Of a stretch of 64,000 nucleotides of DNA, positions 52,438-61,344 are shown one piece after another; position 1 is the first letter of the stretch; every line of letters starts with the position of its first letter. Location of the stretch: assembly GCA_016219875.1 (NCBI GenBank), contig JACRJZ010000021.1, positions 1 through 64,000 of the forward strand, in the 5' to 3' direction. The notes beneath the pieces are model-generated. The model was not told where the DNA came from. It made no database searches and saw only the letters and a list, made by a program, of their open reading frames with translations. The translations under genes and the position numbers were made by a program. Source of the DNA: Verrucomicrobiota bacterium (GTDB lineage: Bacteria; Verrucomicrobiota; Verrucomicrobiia; Limisphaerales; JACRJZ01).

Positions 52438-54420
52438 ATGAAACGATCAATGCGAGGTGTAGTTGGAGCAGTGGCTTTGACCATTGTGTCCGCCGTTCCC
52501 ACGTTCGGCATCGAACGACTCCAAATCTCGGTGCAATGCAGCAACGTCGTCTTGTCCTGGCCCAGCCAGGCTGGAGAAAAGTACATCGTCCAATACCGGC
52601 CCGATTTGACTTCCACCAGCGCGTGGACAACGCTCATCACGGAAATGCTCGCGGCCACCGGCACCAACGTCACGCGCTATGTTCATTCGAACATGGTCCA
52701 GCTTGCCAATTGTGGCGGCGGTTCGTATGGCGCCATGTCCGCCGGGGGAAGCGCAACGGATTTCCTCACCCTGGCCAAGGCCCGGCCGGTCGCTCCGGCC
52801 GGCCCCCTGGCGAGGCCCGCGAACGGGTCGGGCGGCGCGGTGCCGTTGAAGATCTACCCGCCGGGATTTGATGTGTCCGATCTGCTCATCTCCGATCCGC
52901 TGACCGGCGAATGGATGAGTGGCGCGGGGTATTCGATTAGGCCAACACCCCGTCCGCCGGCGCTTGAGGCAGTTCAGCTTGCCGCGCCGGCGCCGCCGGG
53001 CGGGGGAGGCGGAGGCTCGTTCACTTCGAACTCCGGTGCGGAGACGGGCTTTTATCGCGTCGTGCGGCAGGGAGCGCGTCTGCTGGGCGTGACCAACGGG
53101 ATGGTCTTGAGTGGCGTGGTTGCGATTTTTGTCGAAGCGGGCAATGCGTCCGGAGAACTGGCCAGTTTGAGCATCACAGAAGCCGGGTCGCCGGTCAGTG
53201 ATTTATCGACGCGAACCGCGCCCTTTGGCCCCGTGACCGTGGACACAACCCAAATGACCAACGGGGCACATCAAATCTCCGCGGCGGCCTCCTGGTGCTT
53301 GCCTGGTGGGGAAGGGCAAGGCGGAGTCAACCCGTATATCGAGGCGGTGTCCCCGCCCGTCACGGTCATCGTTCAGAACGAAATCTCGTTTACCGACTGG
53401 ATGCCGATGTTTGGACAGGAATACGACTCCCTGCTGATCACGGCCCAGTCGGCCCATGCCAACACGGAGTGGTACATCGACATCTATGACAGCAGCACTA
53501 ACTACATCGGTAGCTTTGAAGGAACGACGACGGATGGAATGATCGGAGCAGTGTGGGATTTGCGCGGCCCGCAAGGTGAATACCATGACGACAATTGGTT
53601 CCGGTTCGTCGTCGGCACTCCCTACGGCTCTGCCGTTTCCCCGAAGAGTTGGAAGAACTGGGACCGCTGGACAGCTAGAGGAGACTGGGTGGTCGGCAAT
53701 CAATTGGCGTGGGAAGGAGTGATTGGGGGCGAGAATTTCGACACCATGACCGACGGTTTCGTGGTGATAGGGCAGACCTTCGACCTCACCGTCCGTCCGC
53801 CAGGGATTGACCCTGGCACAGCTTTTCGCATTCACTATGCCCTTCTCAGCGATCCTCGGCCCGATCAGGACTGGCAGCAGTTCCGGCAGGCGCTCTATTA
53901 TCCGAGCTCGCGGAATCTCTTCTACTCCGGTCATGGCGGCAACGGCGGCATCGGCCGCAATCCGGCCAATACCAACCGGTACATTTCTCAAGCGGAACTC
54001 GTGAGTGCGTTGCACAATGTTCCGAGTGGTCAGACGAACCGGCACGGGTTCCGATTTGTGTTTCTGGATGGCTGTCAGACGGCCAACGGACATTTGGCGC
54101 AAGCCTTTGGCATCATCGAGAAGAAAGAAGTGTCGTTCGGATACCTTGAGGCTGCCGGGATACGCCCTGCGAGCTTTGTCGGCTGGAACAAGTCGCCAGC
54201 CGCAGCTTTCGCCAACAACTATGGGATCGTTGCCCACTGGGAGTTCATTCAGAACTTCCAATTTTTGTGGGGGACGGGAAGAGGATTGAGGCAGGCTCTA
54301 GATGAAGCCAAAGACGGTCCACTCCATTTCAATGTTGATGTTGACCCTCGCGAGCTGACCGTTTTCGGCTTCAGGAACCTGGGAGTGAACCAATACAACG
54401 GACAATTCAGTGGAATGTAG
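52438..54420 (+). CDS. Exported caspase/CHAT-like protease candidate
   Basis: A 660-residue protein with signal peptide GVVGAVALTIVSAVPTFG. The N-terminal half is beta-rich, with a YIVQYRPDLTSTSAW module like the tails of the giant proteins and a Gly-run linker (PPGGGGGGSF). The C-terminal ~230 residues carry a caspase-clan dyad: NLFYSGHGGNGG with His499 and FVFLDGCQTANG with Cys546, 47 residues apart and each after a hydrophobic strand. This is the CHAT/caspase-like arrangement. An exported enzyme of this fold would be gingipain- or clostripain-like rather than an intracellular immune effector. Protease activity is inference. The next gene begins four bases after the stop. Confidence 0.8.
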   Translation: MKRSMRGVVGAVALTIVSAVPTFGIERLQISVQCSNVVLSWPSQAGEKYIVQYRPDLTSTSAWTTLITEMLAATGTNVTRYVHSNMVQLANCGGGSYGAMSAGGSATDFLTLAKARPVAPAGPLARPANGSGGAVPLKIYPPGFDVSDLLISDPLTGEWMSGAGYSIRPTPRPPALEAVQLAAPAPPGGGGGGSFTSNSGAETGFYRVVRQGARLLGVTNGMVLSGVVAIFVEAGNASGELASLSITEAGSPVSDLSTRTAPFGPVTVDTTQMTNGAHQISAAASWCLPGGEGQGGVNPYIEAVSPPVTVIVQNEISFTDWMPMFGQEYDSLLITAQSAHANTEWYIDIYDSSTNYIGSFEGTTTDGMIGAVWDLRGPQGEYHDDNWFRFVVGTPYGSAVSPKSWKNWDRWTARGDWVVGNQLAWEGVIGGENFDTMTDGFVVIGQTFDLTVRPPGIDPGTAFRIHYALLSDPRPDQDWQQFRQALYYPSSRNLFYSGHGGNGGIGRNPANTNRYISQAELVSALHNVPSGQTNRHGFRFVFLDGCQTANGHLAQAFGIIEKKEVSFGYLEAAGIRPASFVGWNKSPAAAFANNYGIVAHWEFIQNFQFLWGTGRGLRQALDEAKDGPLHFNVDVDPRELTVFGFRNLGVNQYNGQFSGM

Positions 54421-54424
54421 CCCT

Positions 54425-55198
54425 ATGCCCGAATTCATTTACATCACGGCCGCGTATTCCAACGCGGTGCTCTTGGCTATCCTGACGAACGTGTCGGATT
54501 TCGCCAAGAAGCTGGAACTGCCAATCCCGCAACCAATCACGGTCACCCAAGTGCAAAGCTTCAAGCTTGTCCCGGTTAAGAGAATTTCGGGCGCGCTGAC
54601 GTTGACCAACGGTGATCGGTTTTTCTACCAGCACGGAGACGTCTTCACATATTACGGCTACAAGAATTATCTCATGCCGCCGCAAGACATGGACTGGCCG
54701 ACGACTCTGGAGCAATGGCCGACCAACTTCTTCGGTCCCATGAACATGACGACCAACGAGGTCATTGAGTTCGCCAGGGACGCGCTGCGCAAACTGGGCT
54801 ACGACCCCCAGCGGCTCCATGCCGACGGGACCCCGGAGAGATTCATCGGCCCCAGCGTCTCTTCGCGCTACGGGAAGCTGATTCCCTTTTGCGAGGTGGA
54901 ATGGCGCCACGCCACAGCCAATGATGTCGTCACCGTGGTAGTCAACGCGGAGAAGAAGCAGATCGTCCAGTTCTCACTCGTCACCACGAACTACTGGCGT
55001 CCGGACCCCAAAATTGACGTCGTGCCGGTACCGGTGCCGGAGAATCAGAAGCGAAGTTTCATGAAAATGATTCTTCGCCCCAACGCACCACGGACATGGC
55101 CGACCAACAGCACGAGACAGCCGCCAAACGGAGCAACCAATTCACCGAAGTTGACCAATCCGGACAGGAAGAAGCCGCCGCAACCAGATTGGGAATAA
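54425..55198 (+). CDS. Hypothetical protein coupled to the caspase-like gene
   Basis: A 257-residue protein with start ATG at 54425, four bases after the upstream stop; an in-frame ATG at 54410 overlaps that stop. The N-terminus (EFIYITAAYSNAVLLAILTNV) is mildly hydrophobic. The rest is soluble (ITVTQVQSFKLVPVKRISGALTLTNGDRFFYQHG, EVIEFARDALRKLGYD) with a Pro/Asn/Lys-rich tail. No family recognised. Tight spacing suggests co-expression with, and perhaps inhibition or processing by, the caspase-like protein, but that is inference. Confidence 0.65.
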   Translation: MPEFIYITAAYSNAVLLAILTNVSDFAKKLELPIPQPITVTQVQSFKLVPVKRISGALTLTNGDRFFYQHGDVFTYYGYKNYLMPPQDMDWPTTLEQWPTNFFGPMNMTTNEVIEFARDALRKLGYDPQRLHADGTPERFIGPSVSSRYGKLIPFCEVEWRHATANDVVTVVVNAEKKQIVQFSLVTTNYWRPDPKIDVVPVPVPENQKRSFMKMILRPNAPRTWPTNSTRQPPNGATNSPKLTNPDRKKPPQPDWE

Positions 55199-55695
55199 GA
55201 GCGATTGGTTTTGCTGGCAACCGGCTTTTCAGCCACGGGCGGATACTCCAGACTTCATCAGGCGGCCTCCGGGAGCGGATCGACGCGTCAAATTCGGCAA
55301 ACCCTCCCGGAGGCCCAACTCCTGTTCTAGTCCTGGATGGCCTGGACGACGATTGGGAAATGGCCTTCTTCAGCACGCTGGCGCGCGATGGCACCGGCGA
55401 CTTCGACGAGGACGGCGCGAACGACTTCCAGGAATTCCGCGCCGGCACCGATCCCACCAACCGAGCTTCCGTCCTGCGCGTGTTCGCGCTCATGTCCGTG
55501 GCCAGCGGCCACACCACGCTGCTGTGGCCCGCAGCGGCCGGGCGCGCTTACCAAGTGCAGTTCAGGGACAGCCTGGACGGCGGCGACTGGAGCAGCTTGA
55601 GCGGGACCGTGACCATCGCGGGCGGCACAGCGTCGCTGGTGGACGCCACGTCCGCCGCGCAGCCGCATCGCTTCTATCGCGTCTTGGTCCAGTAG
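55096..55695 (+). CDS. Remnant of secreted-protein tail module
   Basis: The recognisable part starts near 55350 with DFDEDGANDFQEFRAGTDPTNRASVLRV, a thrombospondin-3-like calcium segment. It continues through YQVQFRDSLDGGDWSSL to HRFYRVLVQ, the same tail as in the RCC1 protein at the left edge. The upstream ~80 codons overlap the preceding gene in another frame and look non-coding. I therefore read it as the detached tail of a larger exported protein, not a full gene. Confidence 0.45.
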   Translation: MADQQHETAAKRSNQFTEVDQSGQEEAAATRLGIRAIGFAGNRLFSHGRILQTSSGGLRERIDASNSANPPGGPTPVLVLDGLDDDWEMAFFSTLARDGTGDFDEDGANDFQEFRAGTDPTNRASVLRVFALMSVASGHTTLLWPAAAGRAYQVQFRDSLDGGDWSSLSGTVTIAGGTASLVDATSAAQPHRFYRVLVQ

Positions 55696-55780
55696 AAAGC
55701 GGGAGCCGGTCAACCGCCGCAGGCTCAGATTCGAGACTTCGGAGCCTCTTTCAATCCGAACGATGGCCCGGTTTTGGGCA

Positions 55781-56192
55781 TCAGTTTTTCGACGAGTGCG
55801 ACGCGTTGGCCGACTTCTTCACCGTCTTCGTCTCGAAAACCAGCTCGCCTCTCTTAAAGTCCACCGCCATGCGGCTGTGGTCCGTGACTTCGCCGGAGAT
55901 GAATTGGCGGGAGAGCGGGGTTTCGAGGGCGCGCTGGAGGAAGCGCTTCAGCGGGCGCGCACCACAGACCGGGTCGTAGCCTTCGCAGGCGATGTGTTCC
56001 TTGGCGGCGTCGGTCAGGTCGAGGGTGATGTGGCGATCGGACAGGCGGGCGCGCAGGAGCACGAGTTGGGGATCCACGATCTTCTTGATGTCGGCGAGCG
56101 TGAGCGGCATGAAGAGGACGGTGTCGTCCACGCGGTTCAGGAATTCGGAGCGGAAGTGGCGGCGGAACTCGGAGAGAATTTGTTTTTCGAGG
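55781..56192 (-). pseudogene. clpB: C-terminal remnant of ClpB-type AAA+ disaggregase
   Basis: About 137 codons match the end of ClpB: EFRRHFRSEFLNRVDDTVLFMPLTLADIKKIVDPQL, then ITLDLTDAAKEHIACEGYDPVCGARPLKRFLQRALETPLSRQFISGEVTD. The whole N-domain, D1, middle domain and D2 Walker motifs are missing. Homology stops at ~56192, where a palindromic element begins. ClpB is ~860 residues, so this is a decayed fragment; a functional copy must be elsewhere if needed. Confidence 0.8.
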
Positions 56193-56219
56193 GAGGACCA
56201 AGCGGTGCCCTCACCCCGG

Positions 56220-56244
56220 CCCTCTCCCGTCCGACGGGAGAGGG
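56220..56244. repeat. GC-rich palindromic element at the clpB remnant edge
   Basis: CCCTCTCCCGTC and GACGGGAGAGGG form a 25-base palindrome with CCCTCACCCC just outside. It belongs to the same family as copies in cas1 and between the giant genes. It sits exactly where the clpB homology ends. Confidence 0.8.
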
Positions 56245-56355
56245 AGTCGTCGCGGTGCGCGTTCATGAAATCGAGGCAGCGACGGTGGCGTCGCCCGGAT
56301 GCGTGAGCCTGTTCCGCAAATCGTTCACCGTTTTCGCGAAGTCCTTCGGGTTTCC

Positions 56356-56392
56356 AATAAAAAACCACGCGCAAAGCACATGGTTTTTTATT
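56356..56392. repeat. Perfect AT-rich 12-bp inverted repeat
   Basis: AATAAAAAACCA (56356-56367) pairs perfectly with TGGTTTTTTATT (56381-56392) around a 13-base GC-rich loop. It lies in the 354-base gap between the clpB remnant and the PQQ-propeller gene. It could terminate transcription in either direction. Confidence 0.55.
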
Positions 56393-56546
56393 CCTCTCAA
56401 CAGACTGCCGCTGCGTGTAGACGGGGTGGAGCGGGTTGTCCGGCGGGCCGCCGAACAACACACGCCGGCGCCACGTGCCCCCCAACTTCAGCGTCCGGGT
56501 CAAATCACCTGCGCCTCTCTCGGAGGGCCTTGCCAGGCTTCCCTGC

Positions 56547-57884
56547 TCACGGCTTCCGCGTGCCGATGCAGTGCAGGTTCTTGCCGGTGCGGATAAAGAG
56601 TTGCACGCCAGAAACGACCACGGAAGAGCGACTGGGGCCGTCGTCGCCCAGCGAGTTCGTGGCCAACACCTTGAACTCGTTTCCTGCTTCCAACACGACC
56701 ACGGTTCCACGTTCGCTCAGGCAGTAAATCTTGCCATCCGCGCCCGTGGGCGAGGACCAGACCTGGTCGGGCACCCCGAGGTTGCCGGACCACTTCTTCC
56801 GGCCCGTCTTGGGATCGAGGCAGGCCAGGACGCGCTTGCCGCCGTCGAGGACGAAAAGTTGGTTCCGATAGAACAGTGGGGTGCTCCAGTCGGAGGTGGC
56901 GTCGCGGCATGTCCAGGCCCGGTGGCTCTCGGTGATGCCGCCCTTGCCGCCGGACTTGATGGCAAAGACCGGCTGGTTTTTGGGGCCGCACGCCACGATG
57001 AGGTCGTCGGCAAACACCGCGCTCGGCACCACGCGGTACCACGACCGCTGGAAGGCCGTCTCGCGCGGATTCAAGCCAGCGGAGCGCCAGAATTCTTGGC
57101 CATCCGTGGGGCTGTGGCCCGTCACGTAGTCACCGCCCATTAGCACGAGTTCCCAGCCGTTCGGACCCTGGAAGGGCAGGGGAGTGGCGTAAGACTCACG
57201 GGATTCTTTCTCAGCGTCCGTCTCGCGCACGTGCCGCCAGAGGGTCTTGCCGGTCGCGGGATCGATGCAGAGCAGATAGGACTCGCGCTCGGGTTTGTCG
57301 TCGAGGGCGTGGGCGTAGTCCTTGGCTGTGTCGCGCTGGAGCACTTGTACGAAGAGCCGGCCCTGGAAGAGCAGCGGGCTGGAACCGTAAATCCACATGT
57401 GGGCAAACCGCCCGAACTCTCGGGCCAGATTGCGCCGCCACAATTCTTTGCCCTCGAAATCGAACGCCGCCAGATCGCCGGTGGCAAACAACGCGATCAC
57501 GCGCTCGCCGTCCGTGACCGGCGACGGCGCCGCCATGTTGTTCCTTCCGGCGACGCGGTCGCCGGTGCCAACTTCCTTCTTCCAGCGCACCGAGCCGTCT
57601 TTCCGATTGAAGCAGAACAGGAGGAGGTTCTTCAGCGCGTCGGGACTGGTGGCAAAAACGCAATCACCCCAGACGATCGGGGTCGAACCGGCGAAGCCCG
57701 GCAGCGGCACGGTCCAGACGCGGTTCTCGTTGGTGCTCCAGCGGGTGGGGAGGCCCGTCTCCGGGCTGGAGCCATTGAACGCCGGCCCGCGCCACTGAGG
57801 CCAGTTCTCGGCGGGAACGGAGAACGAGACGAAGATAAGTAGCCCGGCGGTCAGCCCGCAGGCAGCAAGTCGTGATCGGCACAT
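56547..57884 (-). CDS. Exported PQQ-like beta-propeller protein
   Basis: A 445-residue protein with signal CGLTAGLLIFVSFSVPAENWPQWRGP. The ENWPQWRGPxxNG start is typical of the PVC-group outer-membrane-assembly BamB/PQQ-like family. Repeats with a W-docking pattern follow: GSVRWKKEVG, GKELWRRNLA, GKTLWRHV, GQEFWRSAGL, GRKKWSGNL, then VVVLEAGNEFKVLATNSL. No PQQ-dehydrogenase catalytic site is visible, so it is a scaffold or binding propeller. Start is the ATG at 57884; another ATG is at 57893. Confidence 0.82.
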   Translation of the reverse strand: MCRSRLAACGLTAGLLIFVSFSVPAENWPQWRGPAFNGSSPETGLPTRWSTNENRVWTVPLPGFAGSTPIVWGDCVFATSPDALKNLLLFCFNRKDGSVRWKKEVGTGDRVAGRNNMAAPSPVTDGERVIALFATGDLAAFDFEGKELWRRNLAREFGRFAHMWIYGSSPLLFQGRLFVQVLQRDTAKDYAHALDDKPERESYLLCIDPATGKTLWRHVRETDAEKESRESYATPLPFQGPNGWELVLMGGDYVTGHSPTDGQEFWRSAGLNPRETAFQRSWYRVVPSAVFADDLIVACGPKNQPVFAIKSGGKGGITESHRAWTCRDATSDWSTPLFYRNQLFVLDGGKRVLACLDPKTGRKKWSGNLGVPDQVWSSPTGADGKIYCLSERGTVVVLEAGNEFKVLATNSLGDDGPSRSSVVVSGVQLFIRTGKNLHCIGTRKP

Positions 57885-57969
57885 AACAATCATCGGCGGC
57901 GATTTAGCCATGGTTCGCGGCGGCACGGGATAACAATACCCGCCGTGGAAGACAAGAAAAGGCCGGGGA

Positions 57970-59919
57970 TCAAGCGCCGAAAGCGTCGCGAATTCGCTGT
58001 TTGATTCGCCGGAGCGCGATGTAGAGCGACAAAACCAGGCTTGGATGAAGCGCCGCCGTTCCCTCCTGCCACCAATAGGCAGGACGTCGCGCCGGGTTCA
58101 AGATGGCACGCCAGAGGTCGCCCGCAGGCCAATTTGGGACAAGACCAGAGTAGTGCAACTCGACTTGCTGGTCCGAGTAGGGGAACTCGCCCCAGATCCG
58201 GGCCTCCTCCAGTGTCGGATCTTCGTAGAACGATCGGTGATTGTGCTGGGTGATTTGCTGGTATTCGTCCAAGGGAAACTCGTTTGCCCCGATGACGCTG
58301 GCCCAGCGTCTGGCGAACTCCAGCAAGCCCGCCTGCATCTCACGGAGTCCCCACGCCACTGCCCGATCATTGGCCGGCGTCTGGAGCCGAGGGCTGAGAG
58401 AGTCTCCTGCCTCGTGATACCCCATGACGGAGCCGTGGTCCGCCGAGGTGAAGATCTCAAAGAAAGCCAGGTTCTCTCGGCGCAAGGGGCGAACCGGGAT
58501 GCCCTCGCGGTCCCAGTATGCCAGCATGTTCTGGCCTGTCCCCGCCGTGGGCTTGGTGAGCAAGCCGAAATAGAACCCAACCAAAGGCACCGGACCACCG
58601 CTGGCCCGCGCTAGAATGCGGGAAAGGCTCTTCTGCAGATTGCCGTGCCATCCGATATCGACGATCCCAACCGGCACAGGATCGAACAACCCCTCCTGGG
58701 CAAGATACCGCTGCGTGATTTGGCGGCGGTCGCGCGCGGTTTGTTCGACGGCCGCGGCAACGCTCGATCTTCCTAACGTCATTCGCAACCGGACTCGTTG
58801 GGCTTCTGACAGCGGCTCTTGCCAACAGGTGCGACCGAATCCATCGGTTTCGAGTTCGGTGGCGAAATCCTCGGCGCGGAGGCCGATTCGTCCGAACACT
58901 TCGGCGACATGGAGGTCTTTGGTCGGAACCAGGACCCAATCGAATTGTCCCTCGTTGAACTTCTCGACCGAAGCCAGATGCCAAGCCTGGCGCGAGCCGT
59001 ATAGATAACGGCACTCGATGGGATAGTCCCATTGACCTCTGATGATCTCGGCCAGTTTCAGCAGGATCTGCCCGTCTCGGGACACGAAATAGAGCCTCTT
59101 CACGCCACGTTGCCAGGCTTCGCGCAAACACCAGTGGACATAACCAAACAGCAGCGGCCCGGCCACATCGCACGCCACGCCCCAGATGGGTAGGCGCCGG
59201 CCGGACAAGTTGCTTGAAGCCAGTCTGGCCAACCGCATGGCCCCGGCAAGACGCGAGCGCCAGAGCGCGTCCCCATCCCCGCGCGCCCACTGCTCGTAAC
59301 GTGTCAGCCGGCCTTCCGGCACTTCGACCGCCTCGATTCCTTGGCGTCGAGGAACCAGGACGTCGGCCTGCACATTGTCTCCGAAATGCCGCCAACCGGT
59401 GATTCCTGGCAGTTCGCGGCGCACCGCCTGGTAAAGTTGGCCGGCGGCTTTGGAGACGCGCCACGAGCCTGACACAAACAACATGTCGCCCCGGCGGAAG
59501 AAGCCGCAATCCTGGAGCACCGATTCAATGAAACTCGGCGGCAAATACATGTCCGTCAGGAACAGGATCCTCTCGCTCGTCTGGCGGGCGGCCTCGACCC
59601 GTTCCAGCATCCCTGGCACCCCATGGAGGCTGGCCCGCTCCAGGTCGAGTTCCAATCGCAATGCTTGCTCCCGTTGAGATTCGCTCCAGCGCAGTTGCTT
59701 GCCCAGTTCGTCGTAGATTTCCTCCACAATGACTTCGCTCGATTGGGTTCGACGCCGACGCGACTCGGCTTCTCTCCGGGCGTGAGCGAATTCGGGAGCG
59801 GCCAGATCGATGAGTCTGATGGTTCGCAACCGCTCACCCAGCACCAGGAACAGATCAGCCGGCACAGCCAAGGAGCGCACCAGGAGGGTATCGAAAACGT
59901 CGAAAGAGGTGATCTGCAT
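57970..59919 (-). CDS. HAD-superfamily protein of polysaccharide cluster
   Basis: A 649-residue protein. The N-terminal ~200 residues are a HAD phosphatase-like domain with motif I SFDVFDTLLVR (Asp7 and Asp10), motif II ILFLTDMYLP and motif IV HFGDNVQADV. The remaining ~450 residues (LYFVSRDGQILLKLAEII, YLYGSRQAWHLASV, VDIGWHGNLQKSLSRIL, QQITQHNHRSFY) match the long C-terminal part of COG5610-type proteins. Those are found in capsule and O-antigen loci, and their exact reaction is unclear. It diverges from the flippase gene. Confidence 0.78.
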   Translation of the reverse strand: MQITSFDVFDTLLVRSLAVPADLFLVLGERLRTIRLIDLAAPEFAHARREAESRRRRTQSSEVIVEEIYDELGKQLRWSESQREQALRLELDLERASLHGVPGMLERVEAARQTSERILFLTDMYLPPSFIESVLQDCGFFRRGDMLFVSGSWRVSKAAGQLYQAVRRELPGITGWRHFGDNVQADVLVPRRQGIEAVEVPEGRLTRYEQWARGDGDALWRSRLAGAMRLARLASSNLSGRRLPIWGVACDVAGPLLFGYVHWCLREAWQRGVKRLYFVSRDGQILLKLAEIIRGQWDYPIECRYLYGSRQAWHLASVEKFNEGQFDWVLVPTKDLHVAEVFGRIGLRAEDFATELETDGFGRTCWQEPLSEAQRVRLRMTLGRSSVAAAVEQTARDRRQITQRYLAQEGLFDPVPVGIVDIGWHGNLQKSLSRILARASGGPVPLVGFYFGLLTKPTAGTGQNMLAYWDREGIPVRPLRRENLAFFEIFTSADHGSVMGYHEAGDSLSPRLQTPANDRAVAWGLREMQAGLLEFARRWASVIGANEFPLDEYQQITQHNHRSFYEDPTLEEARIWGEFPYSDQQVELHYSGLVPNWPAGDLWRAILNPARRPAYWWQEGTAALHPSLVLSLYIALRRIKQRIRDAFGA

Positions 59920-60018
59920 GAGTCGTGTGCCTCCAGCTCGATCAATTCATTCCGGTCCTCCGGGAGCTTGTCGGATCCAAAAAACAGGTTGTCTGTGGAA
60001 CACCGAAATCCTATTACC

Positions 60019-61344
60019 TTGCGCGTGCTCCTGAAGTCAACGCGATTCAGACAGGTCGGCGCCAACGTGATGTGGCTGGCGGGGGATCGTCTCTTTCGCA
60101 TGGGGCTGGGGTTTGTCGTGTTGGGGATGGTCGCCCGCTTCCTGGGCACCTCCCAATTTGGCGTGTTGCACTATGCCATCGGACTGACCAGCATCTTCGC
60201 CCCCGTCGCCAACCTGGGCATCGAAGGGATCGTCATCCGCGAACTGGTGAAGTCGCCGGCGCAAGCTCACGTCATCCTTGGCACGGCCTGGGTCATGCGG
60301 CTCTGCGCGGGCGGTGTGGCCATTGCGCTGGTGTACCTCGCCGCCCAATTGGCGGGGCAGAGTGCGGCGGTGGCTCCGATGATTGTGGTCGTGGCGCTGG
60401 CCTTTTTGCCCCAATCGTTCGACGTCATTGATTTATGGTTCCAGAAGCAGATTCAGTCGAAATACACCGTTCTGGCCAAGAGCCTGGGAGCTTTGGCGGG
60501 GGCTGCGCTGAAGATCACGCTGGTGCTATGGAAAGCCCCCATCCTCTGGTTTTGCGGCGCCGTGGCCTTTGACGCCGTGTTCAATGCCGTGGCCCTGGTC
60601 TGGGTGTTTCGGGGCCGTTCACAACTCATCACGAGTTGGCGGCCTTCGTTGCTGGTCGCCCGGCTCATCCTCCGGGACAGTTGGCCGTTGATGGTGTCCG
60701 GGTTCCTGACCGCCGTTTACCTGCGCGTCGAGCAGGTCTTGGTGATGAACATGCTCGGCAGCCACAGCATGGGTATCTATTACGCCTCCGCACGCCTGGC
60801 CGAGTCCTGGAACATTCTTCCAGGACTACTGTTGTCGAGCATCTATCCCATTCTGGTGGAGAAACGGCAACACGACCTGCAGAACTACCGGCAGAAGTTG
60901 CAGGGCGTGTTTGACCTCCTCACGGGCATGGGGTTCGCGATCGCCGTGGTCGTCACGCTGTTCGCTCCCGGCATCATTTCACTCCTCTACGGAGCCAAGT
61001 ATGCCGGCGCCGTTCCGATTCTGGCGGTCCAGGCCTGGACCGCTCCCATCCTCTTTAGCGGATCCGTTCGCGGCCAGTTCTTGCTCCTGGAGAACCTCAC
61101 CGTTTACCACACCTTTGCCGCGCTGCTGGGCATCGCCGCCAATGTGACCTTTGCGCTTCTGCTCATTCCTCGTTACGGCGCGGTGGGCGCGTCCGTGGCC
61201 GCCTTGGGGGCCGGCTGGATTGCCGCCCACTTGTCGTCCTTCTTGTTCGCGGAGTTGCGCGAATGCGCCCGCCTGCAGACCAAAGCCTTCTTCTTGCCCT
61301 TACGGCTGCCCGGTCTCTTCCGCTCCTTCCGCGAAGCACGATGA
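60019..61344 (+). CDS. Wzx-type polysaccharide flippase
   Basis: An integral membrane protein of ~441 residues with about 12 hydrophobic segments. GANVMWLAGDRLFRMGLGFVVLGMVARFLGTSQFGVLHYAIG is the classical start of O-antigen/teichoic-acid exporters of the MVF/MATE-like fold. VLVMNMLGSHSMGIYYASARLAESW is a further family motif. It should flip lipid-linked oligosaccharides. The start is uncertain: TTG at 60019, GTG at 60025 or ATG at 60070. I prefer the upstream ones because the first helix would be clipped otherwise. The stop overlaps the methyltransferase ATG by four bases. Confidence 0.85.
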   Translation: MRVLLKSTRFRQVGANVMWLAGDRLFRMGLGFVVLGMVARFLGTSQFGVLHYAIGLTSIFAPVANLGIEGIVIRELVKSPAQAHVILGTAWVMRLCAGGVAIALVYLAAQLAGQSAAVAPMIVVVALAFLPQSFDVIDLWFQKQIQSKYTVLAKSLGALAGAALKITLVLWKAPILWFCGAVAFDAVFNAVALVWVFRGRSQLITSWRPSLLVARLILRDSWPLMVSGFLTAVYLRVEQVLVMNMLGSHSMGIYYASARLAESWNILPGLLLSSIYPILVEKRQHDLQNYRQKLQGVFDLLTGMGFAIAVVVTLFAPGIISLLYGAKYAGAVPILAVQAWTAPILFSGSVRGQFLLLENLTVYHTFAALLGIAANVTFALLLIPRYGAVGASVAALGAGWIAAHLSSFLFAELRECARLQTKAFFLPLRLPGLFRSFREAR

